The notes under the pieces were generated by a model. That model was not told the origin of the DNA, made no database searches, and saw only the letters and a list, made by a program, of their open reading frames with translations. A stretch of DNA of 64,000 bases. It comes from Cnuibacter physcomitrellae. Its GTDB lineage: Bacteria; Actinomycetota; Actinomycetes; Actinomycetales; Microbacteriaceae. The DNA lies in contig NZ_BMHD01000002.1 of the NCBI RefSeq assembly GCF_014640535.1, positions 364,843 to 428,842 of the forward strand. The letters are read 5' to 3'. Positions 38,619-48,781 of this stretch are shown piece by piece. The translations under genes were made by a program, and so were the position numbers. Each line of letters starts with the position of its first letter. Within the stretch, counting starts at the first letter, position 1.

Positions 38619-39419
38619 CTAGCCTACCGTCGCGTCGCTGGGGTTCTCCTCGGCCTCCTCGAGCTCCCGCTGCCAGGCGTCGCGGACCAGCCGGTACCAG
38701 AGGAAGACGGCGAACCCGGCGAAGACGACCCACTCCGCCGCGTAGAAGATGTTCAGCCAGTTGAGCTGGACCGAGCGGTCCGGCGGAGGGGACGAGATGA
38801 CCTGGAGCCCGTCGGGAGCGGCCTCCGACACGATGTAGCCGCCGTAGGCCTTGGCGGTCGCGTCGAACTGCGGCCACGCGTTGATGAGCGCGGCGACGGA
38901 CATCGTCCGCTCGAACGGCCGGGAGCCATCGGAGGTGCGCTCCGAGTCGGCGGTCGGATCCTCCGGCTGCATGTAGCGCCCCTCGACGCCGATCGTCGAC
39001 GCGGGGACCGCCGCCAGCTCCTCCGCCACCTGCTCGGCGACGGCCTGGTCGTCGGTCCAGCCGAGGGCGACGGCGACGTACGTGTCGGCCGGGTAGTCGA
39101 CCGCGAACTGCCCGACCACCCAGTAGCCCTTCCGACCGTCGTCGACACGATCGGCGAGCACGCTGTACCCGTCGTCGACGAACCGGCCGGTGGTCGACAC
39201 GATCTGCCCCACCTGCTCACCCGTCAGCGGCTCCTGCGGCTGTGCCAGGTCGAGGAGCGGCCTGGCCGTCTCGGTGGCGCGCTGATCGTCGACCTCGCCG
39301 TTCGACACCGCTCGTGCGAGCTGCCACTGGCTGAGCCCGCCGAAGATGGCCGCCACGGCCAGGGCGAGCAGCAGCACGCCGATCCAGCGCGGTCTGCGCA
39401 TCACGCTGAAGAGTGTCAA
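38619..39419 (-). CDS. SURF1-family cytochrome oxidase assembly protein
   Basis: 266 residues with a membrane helix near each end (RWIGVLLLALAVAAIFGGLSQWQLARA at the N-terminus, NIFYAAEWVVFAGFAVFLWY at the C-terminus) flanking an extracytoplasmic domain, the SURF1 layout. The Trp-Gln motif after the first helix (SQWQLARA) and the NWLNIFYAAEW segment before the second are family features. It helps insert haem a or mature the aa3-type oxidase. TTG 39419 overlaps the antiporter stop (TTGA); ATG 39401 is the alternative. Confidence 0.9.
   Translation of the reverse strand: MTLFSVMRRPRWIGVLLLALAVAAIFGGLSQWQLARAVSNGEVDDQRATETARPLLDLAQPQEPLTGEQVGQIVSTTGRFVDDGYSVLADRVDDGRKGYWVVGQFAVDYPADTYVAVALGWTDDQAVAEQVAEELAAVPASTIGVEGRYMQPEDPTADSERTSDGSRPFERTMSVAALINAWPQFDATAKAYGGYIVSEAAPDGLQVISSPPPDRSVQLNWLNIFYAAEWVVFAGFAVFLWYRLVRDAWQRELEEAEENPSDATVG
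38621..38626 (-). promoter_or_regulatory. Possible internal leaderless -10 (TAGGCT) for DUF3817-guaA
   Basis: TAGGCT is 6 nt before ATG 38614; part of it is the stop codon of the SURF1 gene, so coincidence is possible. Confidence 0.35.
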
Positions 39420-40789
39420 TACTCGCTGTCCCTCGCGGGTCGGGTGTCGGTCTCGGCGGAAGCCTCTGGCTCGGCGTCGAAGGGACGGTCGGGTCCGGAG
39501 GGCACGGTCGCCGCGGTCGGGCGCGTGGTGGTGTCGACCTCGTCGGCGTCTCCCGCCGTCGCTGCCTCCATGAGCGCGATCGCCTCGTCGGCCATCGGGT
39601 CGCGCTTGGGCTGCGGCTTCGGGCGGGTCCGGAGGATCGCCCGACCGATCCGCTCCGAGTTCACGGCGAGGATCGGACCCATGACCGCCATGATAAGCAC
39701 GTACAACCCGGCGAACGGCTGGATGCGCTCGTCGAGGCCCGCGGCCAGCGCGAGCGTCGCCAGGATCAGCCCGAACTCACCGCGGTTCTGGAGGATGACG
39801 GTGGTGTTGATGCCGGCCTGCGGACCCAGCCCGTTGAGCCAGGCCACGAACTGGCCGGCGCCGATGTTGAGCACCACGGTCATCAGCACCGCCAGCAGGA
39901 CCGGTCCGAGGACGCTCGGGAACTGAGCGGGGTCGAGCCCGAGACCGAAGTTCAGGAAGAAGAACGCCCCGAACACGTCCCGGAGCGGGATGGCGATCTG
40001 CTCGATCCGGTTGCGGAACCGGGTCGCGCCCAGGACGAGGCCGATCATGAAGGCGCCGATCGCATCCGTCACCCCCAGGATGTCGCCGAGACCGCCGAAG
40101 AACACGGCGAGCCCGAAGAAGAGGATGGTGAACAGCTCCACGTCGCGCGTGCGCATGACACGCGAGACGAGCCTGCCGCCCCACCGGGCGACGGCGAACA
40201 TCGCGGCGAGGAACAGGAAGGCGATCGCGAGCTTGCCGATGACCGGCCAGATCTCGGTCTCACCGCTCAGGATGACCGAGACGATCGCGAGGTAGATCGC
40301 GATGAAGAGGTCCTCGATGACGGTCACGCCCAGGATCATCGGCGTCTCGCGGTTGGCCAGTCGGTTGAGCTCGATGAGCAGCTTGGTGACGATGGCGCTG
40401 GAACTGGTGGCGGTGATGCCCGCGATGACCAGCGCCTCGCGCGTGCCCCAGCCGACCAGGAAGCCGAACCCGATGCCCGCCGCCATGTTGATGGCGACGT
40501 AGGTGCCGCCGGAGAGCAGCAGCTTCCCGGCGTTGCCGAAGAACTCGTCCTGATCGAACTCCAGCCCGAGGTTGAACAGGAGCATGATCAGCCCGAAGAC
40601 GGCCACCAGCTCGATGTACTCGCCGTGACCGAAGCTCAACGGGAACCAGGTCGTGTACGGGCTCGCGAGGAGCCCGACCACCATGTAGATGGGGATGGCG
40701 GGGAGCCCGATCAGCTTCCCCAGGCGACCGAGGACGTAGGCGATGACGAAGAGGGCGCCGAGGACGAGAAGATCAGGGCCTAGGTGCAT
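39416..40789 (-). CDS. CPA2 monovalent cation/proton antiporter (KefB/KhtU-like)
   Basis: 457 residues: about 12 membrane helices of the Na+/H+ exchanger fold over residues 1-390 (LGPDLLVLGALFVIAYVLGRL, NLGLEFDQDEFF, ATSSSAIVTKLL, FFFLNFGLGLDP), then an acidic, disordered cytoplasmic tail of about 70 residues. No TrkA-N domain is fused. It follows a TrkA-C protein gene 12 bp upstream, as in the KhtT-KhtU K+/H+ antiporter pair, so potassium efflux is the probable role. Confidence 0.9.
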   Translation of the reverse strand: MHLGPDLLVLGALFVIAYVLGRLGKLIGLPAIPIYMVVGLLASPYTTWFPLSFGHGEYIELVAVFGLIMLLFNLGLEFDQDEFFGNAGKLLLSGGTYVAINMAAGIGFGFLVGWGTREALVIAGITATSSSAIVTKLLIELNRLANRETPMILGVTVIEDLFIAIYLAIVSVILSGETEIWPVIGKLAIAFLFLAAMFAVARWGGRLVSRVMRTRDVELFTILFFGLAVFFGGLGDILGVTDAIGAFMIGLVLGATRFRNRIEQIAIPLRDVFGAFFFLNFGLGLDPAQFPSVLGPVLLAVLMTVVLNIGAGQFVAWLNGLGPQAGINTTVILQNRGEFGLILATLALAAGLDERIQPFAGLYVLIMAVMGPILAVNSERIGRAILRTRPKPQPKRDPMADEAIALMEAATAGDADEVDTTTRPTAATVPSGPDRPFDAEPEASAETDTRPARDSEY

Positions 40790-40801
40790 TCGCGGCCCCG
40801 C

Positions 40802-41335
40802 CTAGCTGCCGGGTGGGCCGTCGAGGGCGCCGGCCTTGACCTTGGCCTCGCCGGTGCGGAAGAAGGAGAAGGCCTTCGCGACCTTCTCGGGCGACCCGGC
40901 GACGACCAGGGTGTCGCCCGGGAACACCCGGAAGTCCGGCGCCGGCGCCGGGTTGGTGGAGTCGCCGCGGACCACCGCGACCACGGTGAGACCGGCGATG
41001 CCGCGCTCAGCGGGGCTGCCTAGCGGCTGTCCGGCGATGTAGTCCTCGTAGTCGACCGTGAACCAGTCGATCGAGAGGCCGGGGATCTGGTCGAGAGCGG
41101 TGAGCGACTCGGTGATCTGCGTGCCGCCCAGCAGTTCGGCGAGGGTGTGCGCCTCGTCCTCGCTGAGGCGCAGCGACACCTTGTTGTTGTCGGGGCCGTC
41201 CTCCTCGTCGGAGAACGTGATCAGATCGCTGTGCCCGGAGCGGTGGGCGATGACCCCCACCTTGCCCCCATCCGAGGTGATGAAGGTGTGCAGCACACCC
41301 ACCCCGGGAAGCTTGACCCGCCGAACATCGACCAC
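40802..41335 (-). CDS. KhtT-like TrkA-C regulatory subunit of K+/H+ antiporter
   Basis: 177 residues: an N-terminal regulatory region (VDVRRVKLPGVGVLHTFITSDG) and a C-terminal RCK_C/TrkA-C domain (GIAGLTVVAVVRGD ... DFRVFPGDTLVVAGSPEKVAKA), the fold that binds a nucleotide ligand and gates the adjoining antiporter. GTG 41335 has GAGGAG 9 nt upstream, and a TAGAAT -10 candidate lies at 41366-41371, giving a short leader. It is the first gene of a run ending in guaA. Confidence 0.9.
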   Translation of the reverse strand: MVDVRRVKLPGVGVLHTFITSDGGKVGVIAHRSGHSDLITFSDEEDGPDNNKVSLRLSEDEAHTLAELLGGTQITESLTALDQIPGLSIDWFTVDYEDYIAGQPLGSPAERGIAGLTVVAVVRGDSTNPAPAPDFRVFPGDTLVVAGSPEKVAKAFSFFRTGEAKVKAGALDGPPGS

Positions 41336-41365
41336 AGCAGCACACTCCTCACGCGCTCACCCTCG

Positions 41366-41371
41366 ATTCTA
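41366..41371 (-). promoter_or_regulatory. Candidate -10 (TAGAAT) of the khtT-antiporter-SURF1 operon
   Basis: TAGAAT lies 30 nt before GTG 41335, upstream of a proper Shine-Dalgarno sequence. No clear -35 was seen. Confidence 0.4.
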
Positions 41372-41449
41372 CCGGCGCAGCGGGAGGCCCCCGCCGCCTC
41401 CGGTGCCGGTTCGCGCTGAGCGCACCGCGCGCGCACCGTCCGCCGACGG

Positions 41450-43174
41450 TCAGTCGGTGGTGACGATGTCGGGCGCCTCGAGCCGCACCCGGTCGGCGGA
41501 GGCGTCGTCCGGCTGCTCCTGGCTCGCACGCTCGGCCGCGACGCGCTCGAGGTACGTCGTGACCTCGCGGTCGACGCGCGCCTCGTCCCAGCCCAGGGCC
41601 TCGGCCATCAGGCGCGCCGCCACCGGAGCGGCCGAGACGCCGCGGTCCCACGACTCGATCGAGATGCGCGTGCGGCGGGCCAGCAGGTCGTCGAGGTGCA
41701 GGGCGCCCTCGTGGGTGGCGGCGTAGAGCGCCTCCACCTGCAGGTAGTCGTCGGCGCCGGGGAGGGGCTCCGCCAGCTCGAGACGCGTCGAGAGCAGGTC
41801 GAGCACCTCGTCGGTGAGCGAGCCGTACCGGTTCAGGAGGTGCTCGACCTGTCCGATCTCGAGACCGGACTCCTGGGCCATGCGAGCGCGGCGGTTCCAG
41901 GCCGCCCGATAGCCCTCCCCGCCCACCAGGGCGACGTCCTGCGTGACGCTCGGCGAGATGCGCCCATCCATGGCCTGCACGGCCTCGTCGACCGCATCCT
42001 TCGCCATCACGCGGTACGTCGTCCACTTCCCGCCCGCGATCACGACGAGCCCCGGCAGAGCGTGCGCGACGAGGTGCTCGCGCGAGAGCTTCGACGTCTG
42101 GTCGGACTCCCCCGCGAGGAGCGGACGGAGTCCCGCGTAGACGCCCTCGACGTCCTCCCGGGTGAGCGGCACCGACAGCACGCTGTTGACGTGCTCGAGC
42201 AGGTAGTCGATGTCTGCCGCGGTGGCCGCGGGATGCGCCTTGTCGAGGTTCCAGTCGGTGTCCGTGGTGCCGATCAGCCAGTGCCTGCCCCACGGGATGA
42301 CGAAGAGCACGCTCTTCTCGGTGCGGAGGATCATGCCGGACTTGCCGTGGAACCGGTCGCGCGGCACCACGAGGTGGATGCCCTTCGAGGCGCGGACGTG
42401 GAACTTCCCCCGCGTCCCGGCGAGGGACTGCGTGTCGTCCGTCCAGACGCCGGTGGCGTTCACGACCTGCTTGGCGTGGATGTCGAAGCGCTCGTCGGTC
42501 TCCAGGTCGTGCACCGTGACGCCCACCACCCGCTCGCCCTGACGCAGGAACTCCACGACGTTCAGCCGGCTCGCGACGTGGGCGCCGTAGGCCGCGGCCG
42601 TCCGGACGAGGGTGGCGACGTACTTCGCGTCGTCGACCTGCGCGTCGTAGTAGGTGAGGCCGCCGATCAGCGCATCCGGTGCCAGGCTCGGCATGAGCTC
42701 GCGCACCTGCTTCTTCGACAGGTGCCGGTGGTGCGGGACCCCGGGAGGCCGGCCGCCCGAGTAGGAGAAGATGTCGTAGAGCATCATCCCGGCGCCGATG
42801 TAGAAGCGCTCGATGACCCTCTTCTTCAGCGGGTACAGGAAGCGCACCGGCTTGACCAGGTGCGGGGCGATCCGCTGCAGCAGGAGTCCGCGCTCGATCA
42901 GCGCCTCCCGGACGAGACGGAAGTCGAGCTGCTCCAGGTAGCGGATTCCGCCGTGGACCAGCTTCGATGATCGGCTCGAGGTGCCGCTCGCCCAGTCGCG
43001 GGCCTCGACCATGCCCGTGGTGAGCCCGCGCGTGACCGAGTCGAGGGCGGCTCCCGCCCCCACGATCCCGCCACCGACGACGAGGATGTCGAGCTCGGTG
43101 GACTTCAGCGCCTCGATCGCCGCCCTGCGCTCGTCCGGTCCCAGCTTCGCGGTCGGAGTCCCTGTGGCGGCCAT
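41450..43174 (-). CDS. glpD: Aerobic glycerol-3-phosphate dehydrogenase
   Basis: 574 residues: an FAD-binding N-terminus (ILVVGGGIVGAGAALDSVTRG), SSRSSKLVHGGIRYLEQLDF, GIHLVVPRDRF, WLIGTTDTDW, and a helical C-terminal domain. It oxidises sn-glycerol-3-phosphate to dihydroxyacetone phosphate with electrons passing to the quinone pool, at the cytoplasmic face of the membrane. ATG 43174 has GAGGGAG about 6 nt upstream. A TAGGTT hexamer at 43214-43219 is the likely -10. The neighbouring GDPD (32412-33413) could supply its substrate. Confidence 0.95.
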   Translation of the reverse strand: MAATGTPTAKLGPDERRAAIEALKSTELDILVVGGGIVGAGAALDSVTRGLTTGMVEARDWASGTSSRSSKLVHGGIRYLEQLDFRLVREALIERGLLLQRIAPHLVKPVRFLYPLKKRVIERFYIGAGMMLYDIFSYSGGRPPGVPHHRHLSKKQVRELMPSLAPDALIGGLTYYDAQVDDAKYVATLVRTAAAYGAHVASRLNVVEFLRQGERVVGVTVHDLETDERFDIHAKQVVNATGVWTDDTQSLAGTRGKFHVRASKGIHLVVPRDRFHGKSGMILRTEKSVLFVIPWGRHWLIGTTDTDWNLDKAHPAATAADIDYLLEHVNSVLSVPLTREDVEGVYAGLRPLLAGESDQTSKLSREHLVAHALPGLVVIAGGKWTTYRVMAKDAVDEAVQAMDGRISPSVTQDVALVGGEGYRAAWNRRARMAQESGLEIGQVEHLLNRYGSLTDEVLDLLSTRLELAEPLPGADDYLQVEALYAATHEGALHLDDLLARRTRISIESWDRGVSAAPVAARLMAEALGWDEARVDREVTTYLERVAAERASQEQPDDASADRVRLEAPDIVTTD

Positions 43175-43213
43175 CGTCGTCTCCCTCGCGGTCGAGCGGT
43201 CGGTACGCTCGCT

Positions 43214-43219
43214 AACCTA
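43214..43219 (-). promoter_or_regulatory. Candidate -10 (TAGGTT) of glpD
   Basis: TAGGTT overlaps the guaB3 stop codon and stands 39 nt before the glpD ATG, upstream of its Shine-Dalgarno sequence. Confidence 0.35.
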
Positions 43220-44338
43220 ATCGACTCGGTAGGGAGCGACAACGACCTCGATGCGCTGGAACTCCTTGAGGTCGGAGTACCCGGTCGTCGCCATCGAACG
43301 CCGCAGGGCGCCCATGAGGTTCGCGGTGCCGTCGGCCACGGGCGAGGGCCCGTAGAGGATCTGCTCGAGCGAGGCGACCTGTCCCACCTCCACCCGGCTC
43401 CCGCGCGGGAGCTGCGAGTGGTGCGCCTCGGCGCCCCAGTGGTAGCCGCCACCCGGCGCGTCGGATGCCCGGGCCAGCGTGGTGCCGAGCATCACGGCGT
43501 CGGCGCCCATGGCGATCGCCTTGACGATGTCGCCCGAGGTGCCGAGGCCGCCGTCTGCGATGACGTGGACGTAACGGCCGCCCGACTCGTCGAGGTAGTC
43601 GCGGCGTGCGCCCGCCACGTCGGCGACGGCGGTCGCCATCGGGGCGTGGATGCCGAGGGTGGCGCGGGTGGTCGAGGCGGCCCCGCCGCCGAAGCCGACG
43701 AGCACGCCCGCCGCGCCCGTGCGCATGAGGTGGAGCGCCGCGGTGTAGGTCGCGGCGCCGCCCACGATGACGGGCACGTCGAGCTCGTAGATGAACTTCT
43801 TCAGGTTGAGCGGCTCGACCGACTTCGAGACGTGCTCAGCGGAGACCGTCGTGCCGCGGATCACGAAGAGGTCGACGCCGGCGGCGACCACCGTCTCGTA
43901 GAGCTCCTGGGTGCGCTGCGGCGACAGCGCGCCCGCGACCGTGACGCCCGAGGCGCGGATCTCGGCCAGTCGTGCGGCGACCAGCTCGCGCTTGATGGGC
44001 TCGGAGTAGATCTCCTGCATCCGGTTCGTCGCCCGGTCGGCCGGGAGCGCACGGATCTCGGCGAGGTAGGGCTCTGGATCCTCGTAGCGGGTCCACAGAC
44101 CCTCGAGGTCGAGCACGCCGACTCCGCCGAGCTGGCCGATCATGATCGCCGTCTGGGGTGAGACGACCGAGTCCATCGGCGCGGCGAGCACCGGGATGTC
44201 GAAGTGGAACGCGTCGATCGACCAGCCGATAGAGACGTCCTCGGGGTCGCGGGTGCGGCGCGAGGGCACGACCGCGATGTCGTCGAAGGCGTACACGCGG
44301 CGACCGCGCTTGGCGCGACCGATCTCGATTTCCATCAC
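43217..44338 (-). CDS. guaB3: GuaB3-family IMP dehydrogenase-like protein
   Basis: 373 residues of an IMPDH/GMP-reductase TIM barrel without CBS domains: YAFDDIAVVPSRRTRD, PVLAAPMDSVVSPQTA, VIADGGLGTSGDIVKAIAMGADAVMLGT. The loop that holds the catalytic Cys of IMPDH (GSICTTR) reads GGGAASTTR here, a Ser at that place. Activity is therefore uncertain: a diverged IMPDH or a regulator of the true enzyme encoded at 45646-47145. A TAGGAT hexamer lies 5 nt before GTG 44338 (8 nt before the adjoining ATG), so the gene may be leaderless. Confidence 0.9.
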   Translation of the reverse strand: MMEIEIGRAKRGRRVYAFDDIAVVPSRRTRDPEDVSIGWSIDAFHFDIPVLAAPMDSVVSPQTAIMIGQLGGVGVLDLEGLWTRYEDPEPYLAEIRALPADRATNRMQEIYSEPIKRELVAARLAEIRASGVTVAGALSPQRTQELYETVVAAGVDLFVIRGTTVSAEHVSKSVEPLNLKKFIYELDVPVIVGGAATYTAALHLMRTGAAGVLVGFGGGAASTTRATLGIHAPMATAVADVAGARRDYLDESGGRYVHVIADGGLGTSGDIVKAIAMGADAVMLGTTLARASDAPGGGYHWGAEAHHSQLPRGSRVEVGQVASLEQILYGPSPVADGTANLMGALRRSMATTGYSDLKEFQRIEVVVAPYRVD

Positions 44339-44343
44339 GCTTC

Positions 44344-44349
44344 ATCCTA
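44344..44349 (-). promoter_or_regulatory. Possible leaderless -10 (TAGGAT) for guaB3
   Basis: TAGGAT is 5 nt before GTG 44338 and 8 nt before ATG 44335. No Shine-Dalgarno sequence is present. Confidence 0.4.
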
Positions 44350-44378
44350 TCCATCTGTCCTCGCGCGGCCCGGGGCAC

Positions 44379-44384
44379 TAGCCT
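44379..44384 (+). promoter_or_regulatory. Probable leaderless -10 (TAGCCT) for the alpha/beta hydrolase
   Basis: TAGCCT is 6 nt before ATG 44391. It is the same hexamer and spacing seen at 15237. Confidence 0.5.
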
Positions 44385-44390
44385 CGCGGC

Positions 44391-45608
44391 ATGAGCGAGT
44401 TCGCCGTCAAGGACGACCTGCTGGACGCGCAGACCCTTCGGGCGGCGTCCGCCGCGATCTTCGGGGGCGCCGACATCGTCGAGTGCGTGCAGATCGCGCA
44501 GAGGGTGACAGGCACCGACCTCGACAGCTGGCACGACGAATGGCATCGGGCCGGAGAGACCGCGTACTCGATCGGCGTCACGGCCGAGGCCGCCGGGCAG
44601 ACCGAGACGGCGCGGCTCGCCTTCCTCCGTGCCTGCACCTACTTCCGGACGTCGGGACTCGTGCTGCTCGAGGCTCCCGTCGACCCACGCTTGGTCGACA
44701 GCGTCGCGCGCCAGCGCGACGCCTTCCGCCGGGCGATCGCGCACTTCCGCACCCCGGTCGAGCCGATCGAGATCCCGTTCGAGGGGATCACGCTTCCCGG
44801 ATACCACTTCCGCGCCGCGGCCGACGGGGCACGGCGCGCGACCGTGATCCTCGTGAACGGCTACGACGGCACGGTCGAGGAGAGCTACTTCTTCAACGCG
44901 CAAGCGGCGCTCGATCGCGGCTACGACGTGGTCGCCTTCGACGGGCCGGGGCAGGGCTCGGTGCTCGTCGAGCAGGGTGTGCACCTTCGACCGGACTGGG
45001 AGAACGTGATCGCGCCTGTCATGGACTGGGTGCTCGAGCAGCCCACGACTGACCCGGACCGGGTGGCGATCATCGGCCTGAGCCTCGGCGGATACCTGGC
45101 CCCGCGCGCCGCGAGCGGTGAGCACCGGCTCGCCGCCTGCATCGCCGACTCGGGCTTCTACGACATGTTCGACTCCGCCGTCGCGCGCATCCCCGCCCCG
45201 CTCCGCAGCAGGGCGACCGAGGACAGCGGCGCGCTCGCCGGCATCCTCGGGGGCCTGTTCGAGTCGAGGCTGAGGAAGCCCACCGAGGGGTGGGCCATGC
45301 GGAGAGGGCTCTACGTCAACGGCGTCGACTCGATGACCGGGTTCCTCACCGACGCCCGGCGCTACACGCTCAAGGGCGTCGCCGAGCGGATCACGTGCCC
45401 CACGCTCGTCTGCCACGCCGAGAACGACGACATCGCCGCCTCCGCCCCCGACCTGTTCGCCGCGCTCACGGTGGAGCGGAAGCAGCTCATCACGTTCACG
45501 GTCGCCGAGGGGGCGGGGCAGCACTGCGAGCTGGGCGCTCGCCAGCTCTACCTGGCGCGGTCGTTCGGGTGGCTCGACTCGATCCTCGACCCGCGGCGAC
45601 CGGGCTGA
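44391..45608 (+). CDS. Alpha/beta hydrolase with N-terminal helical domain (FrsA / dihydropseudooxynicotine hydrolase-like)
   Basis: 405 residues: a helical lid-like N-terminal domain (about 1-120), then a hydrolase core with VILVNGYDGTVEES (oxyanion region), nucleophile elbow GLSLGGY, the acid in HAENDD and a late His in GAGQHCELGA. The N-terminal architecture resembles FrsA and the 2,6-dihydropseudooxynicotine hydrolase group, which cleave C-C or ester bonds. The substrate is unknown. It diverges from guaB3 and converges on guaB, with no partners in its own direction. Confidence 0.85.
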   Translation: MSEFAVKDDLLDAQTLRAASAAIFGGADIVECVQIAQRVTGTDLDSWHDEWHRAGETAYSIGVTAEAAGQTETARLAFLRACTYFRTSGLVLLEAPVDPRLVDSVARQRDAFRRAIAHFRTPVEPIEIPFEGITLPGYHFRAAADGARRATVILVNGYDGTVEESYFFNAQAALDRGYDVVAFDGPGQGSVLVEQGVHLRPDWENVIAPVMDWVLEQPTTDPDRVAIIGLSLGGYLAPRAASGEHRLAACIADSGFYDMFDSAVARIPAPLRSRATEDSGALAGILGGLFESRLRKPTEGWAMRRGLYVNGVDSMTGFLTDARRYTLKGVAERITCPTLVCHAENDDIAASAPDLFAALTVERKQLITFTVAEGAGQHCELGARQLYLARSFGWLDSILDPRRPG

Positions 45609-45645
45609 TCGCGCGGACGGAGGGGACCGAGTCGACCGAGGGCGC

Positions 45646-47232
<1,587 letters not shown>

Positions 47233-47293
47233 CTATTCCTCGGCGGCGGACGTTGTAGACGCGTGACAACATCGATGAAGCACCGAAACACGG

Positions 47294-47321
47294 TCGACAC
47301 AATTCGGGGATAACGTAACCT
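47294..47321 (+). promoter_or_regulatory. Predicted promoter of the livHMGF operon
   Basis: -35 TCGACA (47294-47299) and -10 TAACCT (47316-47321) with a 16-bp spacer. Transcription would start near 47328 and the leader carries GAAGGG before the TTG start. Confidence 0.45.
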
Positions 47322-47380
47322 GTCATCCACTACCGGAAAGGCGCATCGAAGACGCTGCGCACAGTCCTGAAGGGCAGAAC

Positions 47381-48769
47381 TTGACGACACTCACCGTGCC
47401 GCACAGAAACCGACGGCCGAGGCTCTCCCGACATCTGGTCGCCGGAGTCCTCCTCGCCGTCGTCGCGCTCCTCGGAGTCCTGATGTTCACATCGGGCCCC
47501 GCGTCGGCGTCGACCACCACCGACACCTCGTGCACCCCGGATGCGACGACCGGCTGCATCCAGGGGACCATCAAGCAGTCGACGGGCGACCCCGCGGTCG
47601 GCGTCGAGCTGCAGGTCACCGGAGGCACGCTCGACGAGACCGTCACGACCGACGACAGCGGTCGCTGGTCCATCGCGATCACCGAGGCGGGCTCGTACAC
47701 GGTCGAGCTCGACGTCGACACGCTGCCCGATGGTCAGTCGCTCGACCCGAGCTCGACGAACCCCGCCACCGTGGAGGCCGCGCTCAACAAGAACACCGGG
47801 CGCATCTTCAAGCTGGCCGGCGCCGCGGGAGACGCAGGGGCGGGGACGACCCAGCAGCCGAACCCCGCCACCGCGACGACCGGGGTGTCCTGGGAGCGCT
47901 TCCTGCAGCAGGCCGCGTCGGGTCTCCGCCTCGGCCTCCTGCTCGCGCTGGCGTCGGTGGGCCTCTCGCTCATCTACGGAACGACCGGGCTGTCGAACTT
48001 CGCGCACGGCGAGCAGGTGACGCTCGGCGGCATCCTCGCGTACGTGTTCGCGAACCTGCTGGGCTGGAACCTGATCCTCGCGGCGGTGGTCACGGTGATC
48101 ATCTGCGCGGCGACCGGATACATCCAGGACTGGTTGATCTGGTCGCGCCTGAGAAAGCGCGGCATGTCGAACATGCAGATGATGATCGTCACCATCGGTC
48201 TGTCGCTGGCGCTGCAGTACACGTTCCAGTTCTTCATCGGAGCGGGCACCGTGCGCATCGACCGGTCGAACCCGGAGACGGTGCAGCTCGGCCCGATCGT
48301 GCTGACGCAGCAGTCGCTGTGGGCGATGCTGATCGCGGTGCTGGTGATCGCGCTCGTCGGCTTCTTCCTGCTGCGCACCCGCATCGGCCGCGCGACGCGC
48401 GCCGTGTCCGACAACCCGGCGCTGTCCGCCGCATCCGGCATCAACGTCGACGGCATCATCCGGCTGGTCTGGACGGCCGCGGCGGGCCTCGCGGGTCTGG
48501 CCGGCATCATGCTCGGCCTGGTGCTCAACGGCATCAGCTGGCAGACGGGTCTGCAGCTCCTGCTCCTGATGTTCGCCGCGGTGACCCTCGGCGGCCTCGG
48601 CACGGCGTTCGGCGCCCTCGCCGGTGCGCTCATCATCGGCATGGTGGTGGAGCTGACCAACCTCGTGCTCCCTGGCGACTTCAAGTACGCCACGGCGCTC
48701 CTCATCCTGATCCTGGTCCTGCTGTTCCGGCCTCAGGGCATCTTCGGCCGCCGCGAGCGGATCGGCTAG
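47381..48769 (+). CDS. livH: Branched-chain amino acid ABC permease LivH with an added N-terminal secreted domain
   Basis: 462 residues. The C-terminal 290 are a normal LivH permease (LGLLLALASVGLSLIYGTTGLSNFAHGE ... RIGRATRAVSDNPALSAASGINVD ... FRPQGIFGRRE). Ahead of it are a signal-like helix (about 20-40) and a beta-sandwich of the carboxypeptidase regulatory/Ig-like type (about 55-140; IQGTIKQSTGDPAVGVELQV, VTTDDSGRWSIAITEAGSYTV). LivH proteins are normally about 290-310 residues, so this is a fusion whose extra domain would lie outside the membrane, perhaps docking the binding protein. TTG 47381 has GAAGGG 6 nt upstream. Confidence 0.9.
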   Translation: MTTLTVPHRNRRPRLSRHLVAGVLLAVVALLGVLMFTSGPASASTTTDTSCTPDATTGCIQGTIKQSTGDPAVGVELQVTGGTLDETVTTDDSGRWSIAITEAGSYTVELDVDTLPDGQSLDPSSTNPATVEAALNKNTGRIFKLAGAAGDAGAGTTQQPNPATATTGVSWERFLQQAASGLRLGLLLALASVGLSLIYGTTGLSNFAHGEQVTLGGILAYVFANLLGWNLILAAVVTVIICAATGYIQDWLIWSRLRKRGMSNMQMMIVTIGLSLALQYTFQFFIGAGTVRIDRSNPETVQLGPIVLTQQSLWAMLIAVLVIALVGFFLLRTRIGRATRAVSDNPALSAASGINVDGIIRLVWTAAAGLAGLAGIMLGLVLNGISWQTGLQLLLLMFAAVTLGGLGTAFGALAGALIIGMVVELTNLVLPGDFKYATALLILILVLLFRPQGIFGRRERIG

Positions 48770-48781
48770 GAAGGGCAGATC

